A DNA stretch of 64,000 nucleotides from Apophysomyces variabilis (GCA_002749535.1 MZZL01000045.1:38083-102082), one strand, 5' to 3'; positions 1 through 11,724 are shown, numbered from the stretch's first letter. Translations and numbers: made by a program. Notes: generated from the sequence alone by a model not told the origin.

Positions 1-119
1 TTTTTTCATTCTCTTTTCTTTTGAGAACGTATATAATTTTTTCAAACGACAACAACAACCTGTGGCAGGGGAACAGAGGCTTTACATTCTTAATCTGCAA
101 TACTTCTTCATTTCATTGG

Positions 120-232
120 TTGATTCGATTCGATTCGTTAATTTGACGAATATAGGCGAATCGAATACGAATCGTTCAGTGACGAATCGAATCGAATACG
201 AATGTACTCTTATTCGATTCGATTCGATTCGT
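120..232. repeat. GATTC/GAATC pentamer tract with a perfect hairpin
   Basis: The tract is built of the 5-bp word GATTC and its complement, alternating in direct and inverted orientation. Positions 183-198 and 211-226 are perfect 16-bp inverted repeats around a 12-base loop. It lies upstream of a hAT transposase relic, and CAGTG at 177-181 directly precedes the hairpin. Many hAT elements start CAGTG or CAGGG, so it may be a hAT terminus. I found no matching right end, so this is only a possibility. Confidence 0.5.
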
Positions 233-760
233 GGAGACCCCTACCTTCTACTACCAAACGTACCAAATGCATATAGGCAAGTCTTTTTCCTCTACACTTT
301 TTTCCCACTGGGTTTTTTCTGAGGTTTTTTATCGACGTGCTACAATATTATTATCTAATACTTTCAACCATGCTTTTACTACATCAATTACTATCTTTCC
401 AACGCTGTCAAGAAGCTGATGGGGGTAATGTCATATCTAACATAATTATATCACTATATTCAGTGGATAAAACATCAGGTCTAGACTGTTAGTGAACATA
501 TCGGCTATAATAACTATATGGGTCGGGTTACACTAACATCTTCATAATCTATTCATCTGTTGCTGGGACCCTAGCAGACACAGAATATCAAAAAACAGAA
601 GATTAACATGTCATTACCGATTATATGGATTTTACAAAAGATATTAGTAACTACCCCAACTCACTTTTACCCGCACATGTTTCTTAAGATATTTAAAGAG
701 AACAATCGTTTGTGAAATAAAGAACATCTTTTTTCAGTCTCACTTATTCTTAGTGTCCTG

Positions 761-2051
761 TTATTTCATCTTATACATCACAGAGTTGTAGCATTTAAAA
801 ATCATGCCCGCCGTCCTCTTGTTTGTCCACCAGTCTATCCAGTTGCTTGCATTGGGAAACTCTTCTCTTATAGTAGAAACAGCGCCATTGAATATATGTA
901 TACAGCTTGTTTCATATATCATGGAGACATATTGTCTGAAGATCCCCTCTTTCTCTGGTTCAACAACAGCATGGTTGATAACCACTCTCTGAACTGATTG
1001 CATGAAATGATAATAGCAGCCGTTAAGGTATTTGTACCCATCGTCAATCCCAGTACGCTTCCTATAGGCAGCGCAGAATCCATTTCGTTACGCCCAAGAA
1101 AAATCGACTACCAGTCCACTAAAGTTGCTCTCTGCTGTAAACTGGATATTGAAGGTATCGAATAGCGCAGTAAAATATTCCTCATAAAGCCTATTCATCT
1201 GACTGCCAGCACTGCTTGGAAAGCTACTAAGAAACAATCCAGTCATTCAAGGTGCATGGTTGTGGAGTACAAATAGTATCTTTCCAGGAAGCAGTTGAAA
1301 GTAACGTCCGTCAACATGGGAAACTTTGCAAGGCTGATACTACTAGCAATCATGAGAGAGTGAAATGCAATGCAAAAGCTTTGTGGATGAATATTCATTG
1401 GATTACAAAGATAGCTGGGATATTCATCGTCATGGTTTTCAAATGCATTAAAAACATCTTCTATCTTTTCTTGCTTGTTATTTGCATGTCCATTCTTTTG
1501 AATAATTTTGGCTCACTGGTGTTTACTTCTACTATAATGCACGAAATAAGGATGGATGTCTGTTACAGGGGCAAATGTGTTATGTGAAGCTGAGTTCGTC
1601 CCAGTGATAAGATTAAGAGCAGTTTCTGCTGGACGGTCTAGCACACATTTCTCAAATTGCGTTAAAGCTTCTCTCGGGACATGAATTGCATCATAACTGT
1701 TATGCGTGTGGTTTCCTTTGTGTGTCATGGTGCAATAAAATTCTCCGAACTTAAAAGTTCACCTGAGCAGCACAACTGACATGCTCTAATAATTTCTGAT
1801 GATAACGGATACATGGCGTTGTCAGCTGTCTTAAGAAGAGAAAGGGTGCTTTTAAGTCTTGTATGTACTTTATAAGCAGTACAACTTTCATTGGAGCATT
1901 GTACAGCACCCATGCAGACCTTTGTTATGCTTCTTCCATTCTGAAGCCTCTCGCTATTTTGTTTCATTAGCTGCCACCCAATATCTATATCGCAGTTTAT
2001 TCTGTTTCCCTCAATTACTCTAACTTTGTGTTTTTTTCTGAACGTTGCCAT
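761..2051 (-). pseudogene. zinc-finger transposase relic (MULE-like)
   Basis: Minus-strand reading frames at 1725-2051, 1513-1728 and 761-1003 make one broken protein. The first part has a Cys-rich finger (motif CMGAVQCSNESC, then CQLCC) followed, after a frameshift near 1726-1730, by HKGNHTH, together resembling the GCM/FLYWCH fold of Mutator-like transposases. Downstream, around 1246-1325, the minus strand encodes PMLTDVTFNCF, which looks like the first strand of a DDE catalytic core. Stops and frameshifts are frequent after that. It is probably a dead transposon gene. The superfamily call rests on motif resemblance only. Confidence 0.5.
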
Positions 2052-2340
2052 CTATCCAAAGTTCAAACAACATATTGCAAGTTGTTGAAATAGTAACAAG
2101 GTGTTATGGTACGGGCTTTTGTGTTAAACTAATTAATACTAGTTAGAACGATGCTGACAAAGCATGATTAAAGGTGGTACATTAGTCTGGTCAAAGTGCC
2201 TGAAAAGATGCAATCTAGAATTGTACGGGCAACTCTCAAAACTAAAAAGAGGGGACTGTTTTTCCTTGGTGTACATTACAACATACAAAAAAAGGAAGTA
2301 CACCAAAAATTCCTGACTCCAAACTGGTAGATCCATGATC

Positions 2341-3948
2341 TACTGCTAGATTTTATCCATATCAAGGGAAGTCATACTGGGCAAGCAATAAGTGATGCCT
2401 TGATGAGGTCAATGCACGATCTCAATATACATTTGAAGGTAGGTAGTTTGATACTGTTTACCAGTTTTAAGTGATCTACTATCAACAGATCTTAGCAATA
2501 ACAACCAATAATGCATCAAGTAATGATACACTTATACAACATCTGGAAAAAACCTGGCCTGAATATAGCGTCTTCTTCAGTGCTAAAGAACAGCATAACT
2601 GCTGCCTTGCACATATTATTAACCTTTGCGGTGCAGGATCTTTTGGCAATGATCAAAATATTTCCTGAAGCAACAAACAAGGTATATGATGAACAGATCT
2701 ATTTTGATTGGAGCATGACTGAAATTTCTTGTATTTTAGCCAAGGTAATTGGTTACTACATATATATTATACTTAGCACAGTTATAGCTTCTAAATGTTG
2801 TTGTCTTGATCTGCCGTTCTGTTCAACTCAGTAAAAAACTGAAGCAGTGCTGTGCAAATATGAATGTGCGACATTATCAGCTGGTAATTGATGTTAAAAC
2901 ATAGTGGAATTCTACATATGACATGATTGATTCCACATTTTGTATCCAAGGTCCACTCATTATATTGATATGCATTAAAAGCTACCTGAACAAATGGTCA
3001 CTTTCTGAGAATGAGTGGCAAATTTTTATTCACTTGAAAGACCTTCTAAAGGTAAAGTTACTATTAGATATATTGATTTCTAAATATGTAGTTCCCACCT
3101 TTTAATGATAAATCTTCAAAAAGAGCACAACCATGTTAAGTGCTAGCAATTACCCAACCATGGAGATCGTTATACCTACATATAACGTTCTGATGGACAA
3201 GCTGGATAACTATACCACTAGCAATTTGAAGCTTCAGGAGGCAGCAGTTGCATGCTTCTAAAAACTACAGAAGTACTATAACATGACTGACTTCACATCC
3301 ATTTACTCAGTAACAACAGGTAACACTCTAACATAAATTTTTAAAGCTAAACGATCGTTTACAGTACTAGATCCTCGACTGAAGCTATCTTACCATAAGC
3401 GACACAAATGGGAAACTGAATGGGTACAGTTTGTAGAGAAGCAAGTGCGCACCATGTTTATGGCATACCCTGAAGTTGAGCATGCTGGTGAGAATATTGC
3501 TACTAGTTCGGCACAAACGGAGGTGGAAAAAGATGAACTGTTACAGCATCTGTTCAGTTATCTGCGTGAAAAAGGGAAGGCACGGCAAGAAGATGAGCTC
3601 TCTGAATATCTCACAACCAATGCTGAAAACTGCGATCCACTTTGCTGGTGGCAGACTATAGGAATTAGCAAGTATCCATCCTTAGCTATAATGGCGCAGG
3701 ATTACTTAGCAATTCCAGGTTAGTGTCTTTGTTCACCCCACATTCGTCTTCTGATTAACGTCATTATCTCAGGTACAAGTGCTCCATCAGAACGAGTCTT
3801 CTCTGCTGGCAAGGCTATTTTAAGCCCAAATCGTGCTTCACTTGCTGTAGAAACCATTCGTGCTTGTATGCTTGAAAAATACTGGCTACGACAAGAACTA
3901 AAGAATTCATATACAGTATTCTCTGAAATAAATCGAGTGTTGAATTAG
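2341..3948 (+). pseudogene. hAT-family transposase relic
   Basis: Read across short introns, the plus strand gives a typical hAT core: HIKGSHTGQAI near 2356, ILAITTNNASSND near 2491 (after a GTAGGT...CAG intron ending at 2490), then CLAHIINL. A middle part with WSLSENEWQIFIHLKDLL lies around 2999-3050. The C-terminal dimerisation block follows, with WWQTIGISKYPSLAIMAQDY (3649-3708) and, after an intron, TSAPSERVFSAGKAIL (3775-3822), ending in a stop at 3946-3948. An in-frame stop near 3260 and the missing N-terminal DNA-binding finger indicate a dead copy. The hATC motif is very characteristic, so the family call is firm. Confidence 0.8.
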
Positions 3949-4159
3949 CAGTTAATAAACGATGCATTGCATTTTACCTTTCTTATTACATGAACTGCTT
4001 CTCTTAATCTATAATGTAAACTACACTGAAACTGAAAATCTTGCAAGCAATAAAGCTTTTATATACTTGTATAACCGCACTTATTGGAGTAAAGAGAAAT
4101 ATTTACTTTGAATGTCTGTAAGTAATATTGTGTGTGATGTCATGTAAAAGGCATAGCAT

Positions 4160-4272
4160 AGACCGATGGTCCTCCCAGCGGTCCTTCTAGTGATCTCAGT
4201 ATCTAACCTTGGACCATCTCGATTATAGACCATCCCGAATAATGACCGAGTAATAATAACCGATGGTCTCAG
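4160..4272. repeat. inverted GATGGTC/GACCATC words
   Basis: Within about 110 bp the word GATGGTC occurs twice (near 4162 and 4262) and its complement GACCATC twice (near 4211 and 4228), allowing several foldbacks. The tract lies about 200 bp after the hAT stop codon and could be a subterminal repeat of that element. I could not pair it with a 5' end. Confidence 0.3.
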
Positions 4273-4621
4273 TCTAACTGCCTTGGACTGGCCTGTACTG
4301 TTCCCTACTGACCGTTGCGAGCCTTTAGTTAGCATTTAGTTAGTTGATGAAGTAATTCATATGTCTCAGACATAAGTGGATTGCAGATGCTAGAATATGT
4401 TCTTTCATATCAAAATGGTGCATCTCATCAGCCAACCCATTACCTCACTCCTCATTAAACGACTCCAGAAAGGATTCAGTAACGTAAGCCACTTATACTT
4501 GCAAAATATATTAAGGTAAAATGGAAGGGCTTTCACACAGCTATATGTACAACATGCAAACGCCTTTTGCATGTCAGAAATTTCAATATACAATAATCGG
4601 GATCAAAATGTACTTGGATGA

Positions 4622-5986
4622 TCAATATAGCTGTCCTTTGGGGAAGGCACGAGCTCCAGCATATCCGATAATACCAACATATTGTAGATCGATATTTTCA
4701 GAGTCATGTTCTGCCCGAAGCAGTTTAACCAAGATGTATTTCCCAGATCTGAACAATTAATCCAAATTATTATGGGCCAAAAAAAGGTGAGTTATTTACC
4801 TGTCATTTAACTCAACAATGACTTCTTTATTATTCGACACCCTAAACCATGCCACTGGGTTGCTATCATCTTGGTCGTCGCTGTGGTCCATGTACTGTTT
4901 GTAGTCCCTTGCCGTGAATCGATCAAATATTTTTGTTTCTAAACAGGTGATATTAACGTACACAGGAAGTCGTTATCGACTAAGAATACTTACTCTCTAC
5001 ATCAATCGCATCATGTGACAGGAATATCATTCCTTCTTTGCCTATTTCGTCGATTAATCAATCCATATGGTGTCCAATTTAGGTTCCTACATGGTGCTGT
5101 AAAACTAGCGGGATGAAAAGAAACATACAGTAAAAGAGGCACTGAGTTCTGAGTAACCCATGTATATTTTACATTACCCATGTTGTGGTGATTTAATCAC
5201 TATCCGTGACACAACGCAACTTCTATCGATGGCTAGGCCACTTTCTAGCCAACCGCAATATTTGAGCAAGATATTGATGGTTCCACTTCTCCCAGAGCTA
5301 TGAACTATTAGAAACATCCATTGGCCTATGTATGCGTGCCCTACCAATAAACGCTACTGTCGTTAAGAAGAATATTTTCAACTCCGTAATATGAGCTGAC
5401 AGAAATACATGGTGTAGAGTATAAAAGAAAAAAAAGTTATTTTGGCAGGTTGTCTTTTAATAACCAGTTACATATGTGAATCAACTTACCCGTATCGTCC
5501 CCCATCTGCCATGATTACTTCAAAATTAAGTAAACTACAGTCTGCAACCGTACGACCAGTAGCATTTTTTCCGCAAAGGGACGATAAATCCACAGCTTCA
5601 TCTGTTATGCAGTTGTGACTATCACGTATTGGCTGTTGTGCAAACTGTCCCAGTCCGTTGCCGTTAACCCGGGGCTCAAACTGAGTTTCTGCTGCAACGC
5701 TGTCATCTTGTCGTCTCAATCGTGGAATGCGTGGTGCATGACGAAGAGCTCTACTTCGTAATGATACCCTACTATAATGTGGTGGTGGTGGTGATGGAAG
5801 GGGTAATAGTGGCAGGAGCCTGGAAGATAGGCTTGAACCAGAAGTAGTGCTGCTCCTCTCTGGTTGCGAGCTTGAGCTACTTTCTTCATCGAACAATGGC
5901 GATGTGTCATTGGAATGAGAAAATGCTACGGACAGTAACCTATTACTTCCGGAATTCGAGAAAGATGTGGAAGGCGGCATGACCAA
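4622..5986 (-). CDS. uncharacterised multi-exon gene, possible galactose-binding-like C-terminus
   Basis: The first exon (about 5486-5986) encodes a low-complexity Ser/Pro-rich N-terminus and ends at a GTAAGT donor. Later minus-strand segments look coding: one with VHSSGRSGTINILLKYCGWL (about 5210-5310), one with IDEIGKEGMIFLSHDAIDV (about 4995-5055), one with NPVAWFRVSNNKEVIVELN (about 4800-4860), and a last one with KYILVKLLRAEHDSENIDLQ followed by YVGIIGYAGARAFPKG, stopping at 4622-4624. The last part resembles a beta-sandwich, galactose-binding or DOC-like domain, but I do not recognise the family. One junction near 5050-5090 does not splice cleanly in my reading, so the gene may be decayed. 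It ends up 91 bp downstream of chorismate mutase on the same strand. Confidence 0.4.
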
Positions 5987-6077
5987 ATCGAATGCAGTTT
6001 GGGAAAAAAGGAAGCCTCGCCAGATAAAAAGGATGGGAAAGAGCTTCTGTGCATCTCATGCAATGTGACTGGTTTAT

Positions 6078-7063
6078 TCATGCAATTGTGCCTCTGCGAA
6101 TCAAATATTGAACCTCAACTTCTTTTGTTAAAGGGATCACCCATTTCTCGTAAAGATCAACAACAGCCTGCACCGGAATACGAAGATGCGCGCTTGTTCC
6201 CTCTCGTTCTTGGTCAAATGTTTGACCATATACAAGTGCCTTTCGACGAAGACGATCCAAAAGCTTTTTCTCTACTTCTCTATTGGTAAGTAGCTCGTAG
6301 ATGCCTTTCCGATCGTTAGCCTGAGCCAGAGACGTGTATTCTTCTGGATTCGATCGAAACTTTGATTCAGCAATAAATTTTCCTATGAAGGGATATATAA
6401 ATCATAGCAATAATAAACTATCTTGAATGTATCTACCGTAGTGAATTCGTCGGCTGAGGGCTTGAAGGCACTCGATATCTTTCGTAGCAGAGCTTCCATA
6501 ATTTTCGTCATCGCCAGCTTGACAAATGACAGGTACAATTGATTTGATGTACATCTGGATGATCTTGTCGTTCACATTGATATCGTTTGGGAACAAAAAT
6601 TGTTTGTAGTCCAACGGTGGTAAGATAGGCTCAGGAAGTGGTGATGTAAACGCGTACTCGTCGGGACTATTTTTTTTTAGCTTGCTTGATTCGGCATACA
6701 GTTATCGCCCACCTTGTGTATCTACGGACCTTGGCTAGAACGAGTGTTAAATGTACTGCACAAAAGAGCATCTCAAGACTTACCGTGCACCTTCTCGGTT
6801 TCCCATAGAAAATACTCTAAAAAGCTACGCTCACCTGTAGCGCCCTTGAACTGTAAAGAGCCAGGAGTGTAAATGCATTCGTTTGATGAGAATTGGGCAC
6901 GTTCAATGAGTGCTACACGATCGTTCAAAACCGGATTTCTTTGTGTAAGTAGTATTGCCACTTGCTATAAATACTTGCCAAATATTATCGTGTCTTCTAA
7001 TCGTATTAACGTGCTTCGCAATTTATCAAGAGAAAACGAATCGTCTGATGTGAATTTGCTCAT
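6078..7063 (-). CDS. ARO7: chorismate mutase
   Basis: Converts chorismate to prephenate, the first committed step to tyrosine and phenylalanine. Five exons give a 256-residue protein, the length of the yeast enzyme: 6979-7063, 6784-6912, a 22-nt microexon 6713-6734, 6437-6666 and 6078-6382. Family landmarks in order: LIRLEDTIIFALIERAQF, INVNDKI, ENYGSSATKDIECLQALSRR, IHYGKFIAESKF, and the C-terminal VIPLTKEVEVQYLIRR. Together these form the all-helical AroQ fold of eukaryotic enzymes, which is normally inhibited by Tyr and activated by Trp. Intron 1 (6913-6978) must start GCAAGT, a GC-AG intron; the other three are GT-AG. The start is chosen because it gives the conserved N-terminal helix. 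The Fanzor element homology ends only 90 bp upstream of the ATG. Confidence 0.93.
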
Positions 7064-7313
7064 AACGTGTAGAAGTATCAAAACTTTTGGGGAATTTTTT
7101 TGTGCCATTCCCAAAAATCTTTTTGAGAGTCCGATGCTGATAGAATCAACTGTACTGGTTTATTGAAGATTTCATCCAAAATTGTTTGAAAATTTGGAGA
7201 TAAAAGCTATACAGAATTTGCCAATAATTGTTGGTGAGTATCTTTCCTTAAAATGTGATAGAAGGCTTACCGATGGTATCATCTTTAAGAAATAAACATT
7301 AGTAAAATCCTAA

Positions 7314-7321
7314 CCGGAAAC
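7314..7321. repeat. left 8-bp target-site duplication of the MULE
   Basis: CCGGAAAC directly precedes the left terminal inverted repeat and is repeated at 16076-16083 directly after the right one. Mutator-like elements usually duplicate 8-11 bp. Confidence 0.85.
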
Positions 7322-7365
7322 GGGAATTACTGCGGACACTCCAACGGGACACTCCAGTCCCCCCA
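7322..7365 (+). repeat. left terminal inverted repeat of the MULE
   Basis: 44 bp starting GGGAATTACTGCGG and ending in CCCCCCA; identical to the reverse complement of 16032-16075. It contains two copies of a GGACACTCCA word that also forms the internal 15-bp repeats. Confidence 0.9.
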
Positions 7366-7689
7366 TTTCTGAGCGCTTTCTAAAATAAAGGTAACGATGA
7401 TTACTATAAACAGGTGGAGTGTAGTACGGGAAATAGCGGAGTACTGTAGATTGGAGTGTCCCCAAGTGGAGTGTCCCGTAGTGGAGTGTCCCAAGTGGAG
7501 TTTCCTGTAAATGAAATCTGTCCATATAACAAATATTAGCAAATATAAGGTAATTATGTTGAATGAATATGAAACAATTCTGACAGTAGTAGGGGAAAAG
7601 AGGAGCTGCTTATAACAAACTGTTAGACATATAATTTGGTATTTAAGTTGGTAATAATTTTGCAACATAGCAAATATAGTTGTATATAA

Positions 7690-10600
7690 CTAGTTAATAG
7701 CAATAACAGAATCACTGCTTTGCTCGGCATCCTTTTCAATATCAAGATATCTCCATATAGTTTTTCGGATATTATGCCCATAGCCTAATTTAGAGCACGC
7801 CTGTTTGACGTATCTTTCTATACGCGGCCACTTCAGTTTGATACCGCGTTTCATGTTCAACGTTATCCAGTGGTTTCCGTTGACATGGTGCAAGACAACT
7901 GGGAGTGGTTTCTGGCGGGGTAGTGGCCCACACACAGGGAGATAAAGTAAAGGCGGGTATACCAAATTCCCATTTGTATCAGTTGTCTCGTCGTCAGAAT
8001 AAACAGCAATAGGAACGCGATATGTGTCTGCTGCTAGTTGAACACATTCAGGAGCAGTAAACCAATATTCCGTATTTTTGCAGGGTAGATGTTGACCATT
8101 CACTGACAAAGAAATGTCAATTCCGTGGCTAATGAGCTCCTGTAGCTTTTCAACTGGGCCAATTGAGGGAAAGTAGTCGCGATAAATAGCCGCATTTTCG
8201 ACCAAGCAGCTAAGCATGTCCTGTTTAACCTGCAGAAACTTGTTCTCATCGTCTTTGAAAACATGTGCGAGCACACGAAAGCCACACCATCCGTCAGCTT
8301 TGACGTCGATTACACTTGTAAAGCTGCTTCGTGGTATATCAGTATTGATATGGAAGTTAGCGGTCTCATTGAGAGTACGTTTGGCCCTAAAATTAATTAG
8401 CCTGCATGGCACCTATTTTACGTTCTATACCTTTTGTTTTCGATGCTCTTAAGAAACTTGTCTTCACGATCTCGCTTTCCAGGCAGAATATAGACATTGC
8501 TGTCAATGGAGTTATTCTCATACATGCTGTCCAAGCTGGCATTATCTTTTTGAGAATCTTTGCGGATTTGTTTCTCCTCAGTTTCAAAACTGGACTCGAT
8601 CCGTTTCCCACTGGATGTCTCTGAGCGTCCTTTCTTTTTTGTCATATGAGGAAGTTTCACTTCTTCTAAGGGTACTTCTTTTAAGGAGTCGAGCGCATTA
8701 TTGATAGTCTGTATTATTTCAATCTTCTTGAAATTGTTTTTCGCGTTCCCGACTGCGTCTTGTATACGTTGCAATAGAGTTAACGTGTTTTGTTGGATTT
8801 CCCCGCCAATGGTTGACGTATTTGCAGGAAAATATTCTACGTTGTGTTGTGATGCGTAAGACAACTACACTAAAAGACGTTACCAACTTCAATAGTTACC
8901 TTCCGCGTAATTAAGGTACCAACGCTGGGGAATCAAGTGAATTCCTATTGTACCATTTGCTACAGGAGGTAACATATGCTGGCAAGGAAGCTTGTAGTTA
9001 ACCTTTGCCTTGCAGTTACAGCTGTTCTTCTTTTCGGGTATGCCATTTTCTGCGTTTTCCCAAGCTCTCTTCAACTCCTTTCGAACCATGTTAATCGCGA
9101 AAAAGGACACTTTGCCATAAAGCTCTTTCATAGCAGTGTGCTCATTGTCGTCAAAAATTGGTCGTTTGCATAGCTCACTAAAGAAGTCTTGCTTTTCCAC
9201 TTCCATCTAATCGTTGATAGTATTAGTAACCTGTATATTTTTATTTAACATTTCCGAGAAAAACGGACTTACTGTTCTTCTAATTACATCATCAATGGAA
9301 TTAACAGTTCGCATCAAGCTTCCAGTTGTTTGCATTGTGTCCTTAATACGCCAATGAATACCCTCAACTCGTTGGGTGATACGCACACCAAGATAATAGT
9401 GGTTTCCTGCATAGGGTCCTGCCCACTTTTCTTTGTATTCTAAGGTACTTTTAAAGTAGTTATAGATATAATTAATAACGCGTTTGCAAGTTGTATTTTA
9501 TGTATACGTACTTATTAAAATAGTCAAGGATTTTTGTCTTCATTCTATCAGCAGTTGCCTTTTCTGCTGCTTTCTTCATCTTGTTTTCATCTTCTCCGTC
9601 CTGCTCCTGTTGCGCTTCATTCACAGTAGTCTTTGCTTTCGCTTTGCTGCTCGCGTAAGCATTTGCTGCTTTTGCTGCTAATTCACGGTACTTGGCCTCA
9701 GCCTCATCAAACGCTGCCTTGTTGCGGTTATACACAAGCGTTTGGACTACTTTTTCCACCTCAGTGTAATCCTCGCTGTTTTTCTCAAAACAGCCACCCA
9801 TCTTTGATTTTAAGTGCTGCGAAATATGCCACCCACAAAGAATATGCACTGACTGCGGGAATATACTTTCGACAGCTCCTACCAAAGCCTTGTCGTTGTC
9901 GGTGATAAATAATCCAACCTGACCTTGGGGCCAGATAAGGGATCGCATGGTCGACAGAAGCCATTCATACGTTTCACGCTTTTCGTTGACAACAAAGGCA
10001 GATCCGATCAAGAAGTTACGCAACTTAGTATTTCCTAGGTTGTTAACACCAACAATATTGACCAGGGGCAGCTTGTTCACATTCGTGCTATATGTTGCGT
10101 CGATCACCACAACTTCAGGAAATGCACGGGCTTTCTGGATTGCTGCCTCGTGGCTGAAGAAAAGTATGTCCAGCTGCTTGTTATCATTTATCTTTGTTGC
10201 AATTTCATACTTTCTGGCTTGCAAGAATTCCACGAGATCGATGAAATCACTTTTTCGCTGGTCGCGCAGCAATTGCATAAGATTGTACAAATCTTTTCTT
10301 GTCACGACATGTTGTCCAGCATCATCCCTCATTTCTTCATGTATTTTTGCCGGTTTGTTTCTATTGCTCGTCATAGATATCATGCGCTCAATTGTTTTCA
10401 TTGCTGGCTTACGGTGCTGATGATAGAGCATAAGATTCAGCATCAAGTGGATGATTATGCTCGCTTAAAGCAGAAACGTGAACAATTGTCCACCTTTTGG
10501 TTGCTGCTTTCACAGAAGCGCGTAAAAACCATCCACAGTCTGTTTTCTTTGTTGTGCTCGCGCGCTGACGATCCTCGCTAGACAATCCATGTGTGTTTCT

Positions 10601-10750
10601 GTAATTACCACCATGGACACACTGGATATACACGTTTCTGTCGTTACTACGTTTAGTACTGACAGCAAATCTAAGCTCTTTAGCTTTGGCTTGAGTGATG
10701 TCCAAGACTTCCTTCTTCGAGTCATAAGTTGTATTTAATAAGTCAAGCAT
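7690..10750 (-). CDS. MULE transposase with SWIM finger and C-terminal OTU cysteine-protease domain (copy 1)
   Basis: Exons (minus): about 10437-10750, 9512-10436, 9274-9447, about 8898-9206, then two more down to 7690. Domain order: FAR1/WRKY-like DNA-binding region with KKTDCGWFLRASV and HNHP; MULE catalytic core with VVVIDATYSTN and FITDND (two acidic residues), CGWHISQHL, and QRVEGIHWRIK (probable third acidic residue); SWIM zinc finger NSCNCKAKVNYKLPCQH; linker; OTU domain with catalytic ADGWCGF and late His in GNHWITLN. Transposes the element; OTU domains cleave ubiquitin, and their role in MULEs is unknown. A +1 frame break near 10410-10440 separates the DNA-binding region from the core in both copies, so the gene may be inactive or spliced in a way I cannot see. 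Confidence 0.85.
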
Positions 10751-10942
10751 TGCTGTTTAGCAAGAAAAAGAACTTAAAAGTTGGAGATCGAAGAATATAA
10801 ATAGACCTTTTTAATATCTATGAGTCACTTCTAATGTATGATCTTATTGGTTTGTTATTAGTTTATGATATCTTCTACACTTCTATATTGATTGCAATAT
10901 CGCTACAGACGGCGGAGGCAGATGTTCTCATAAGAAACTCAA

Positions 10943-11047
10943 CTACGGGACACTCCACTACAGGACACTCCACTACAGGACACTCCACTACAGGACACTC
11001 CACTACGGGACACTCCACTACGGGACACTCCACTTGGGGACACTCCA
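10943..11047 (+). repeat. 7 x 15-bp tandem repeat in the MULE right TIR
   Basis: Seven units of the type CTACGGGACACTCCA (G/A variants), 105 bp exactly. The matching inverted tract in the left TIR (about 7440-7500) has only about three units, so the array has expanded or shrunk on one side. The second assembled copy at 14496-14600 also has seven. Confidence 0.9.
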
Positions 11048-11136
11048 ATCTACAGTACTCCGCTATTTCCCGTACTACACTCCACCTGTTTATAGTAATC
11101 ATCGTCACCTTTATTTTAGAAAGCGCTCAGAAATGG

Positions 11137-11724
11137 CACTGCGGTCAAAAAAAGATTCTACCACCTTTCCACCACCTTTCCACCACCTTTCCACCGCTTT
11201 TCCACCATGCGGTGGAATCTCTTCAAAGGTTTGTGGAATGTACCTTCCACCACCTTTTCCACCACCTTTCTACCCCCCCCAAGTTCAACAATTGGATGAA
11301 CTGCTATATGACAGAGACCATTACGTTGATGTTATTGGATCAAGTAGTATGCATTAGAGGCTAACGTTTTAGTTTCATTCGACCATATTCCTTTATTCAA
11401 GCACTTTTTATTGGATTAACTTGCCTACAACGATACATTCTATTGGAGCTACTGATTTTTATCTAGTCTATCCGATTGGATGTTCTTTTCGTTGTGTACA
11501 TTATTTTAGCCATTAAGATACACTTCTTTATCATATACAAGGAAGCTTCTTTAGCTATATATATAGGAAAAAAACAGACACTTTTATTTTCTTGGAGCTA
11601 TGTAGCGTAATGTACTAACAAATAGCTAACTTTATGCTTAGTTTTATATTATCTTACCTAATTACTGAAGGTTAAAGAAGCATAGCTTTTAAAAATGACA
11701 ATTAGTAAAACGTACTAAAAGCTA
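11137..11724 (+). mobile_element. 5' part of the nested CACTA-like element (copy 1, cut by an assembly gap)
   Basis: Starts CACTGCGGTC directly after the MULE TIR sequence AAATGG and is nearly identical to 14690-15277. It ends at the N at 11725. Its start is followed by CCACCTTTCCACC repeats, the subterminal repeats of the element described at 14690-16031. Confidence 0.7.

Noticed and set aside
5999..6289. 96-residue plus-strand frame
   Set aside because: Antisense to the last exon of chorismate mutase.
9472..10581. Long plus-strand frames (9947-10420, 10150-10581 and the copies at 13500-14134)
   Set aside because: Antisense shadows of the MULE transposase; no motif of their own.
10834..11364. 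176-residue frame with TTGHS repeats
   Set aside because: Translation of the 15-bp TIR satellite and the CCACC repeats of the nested element; no protein features outside the repeat.
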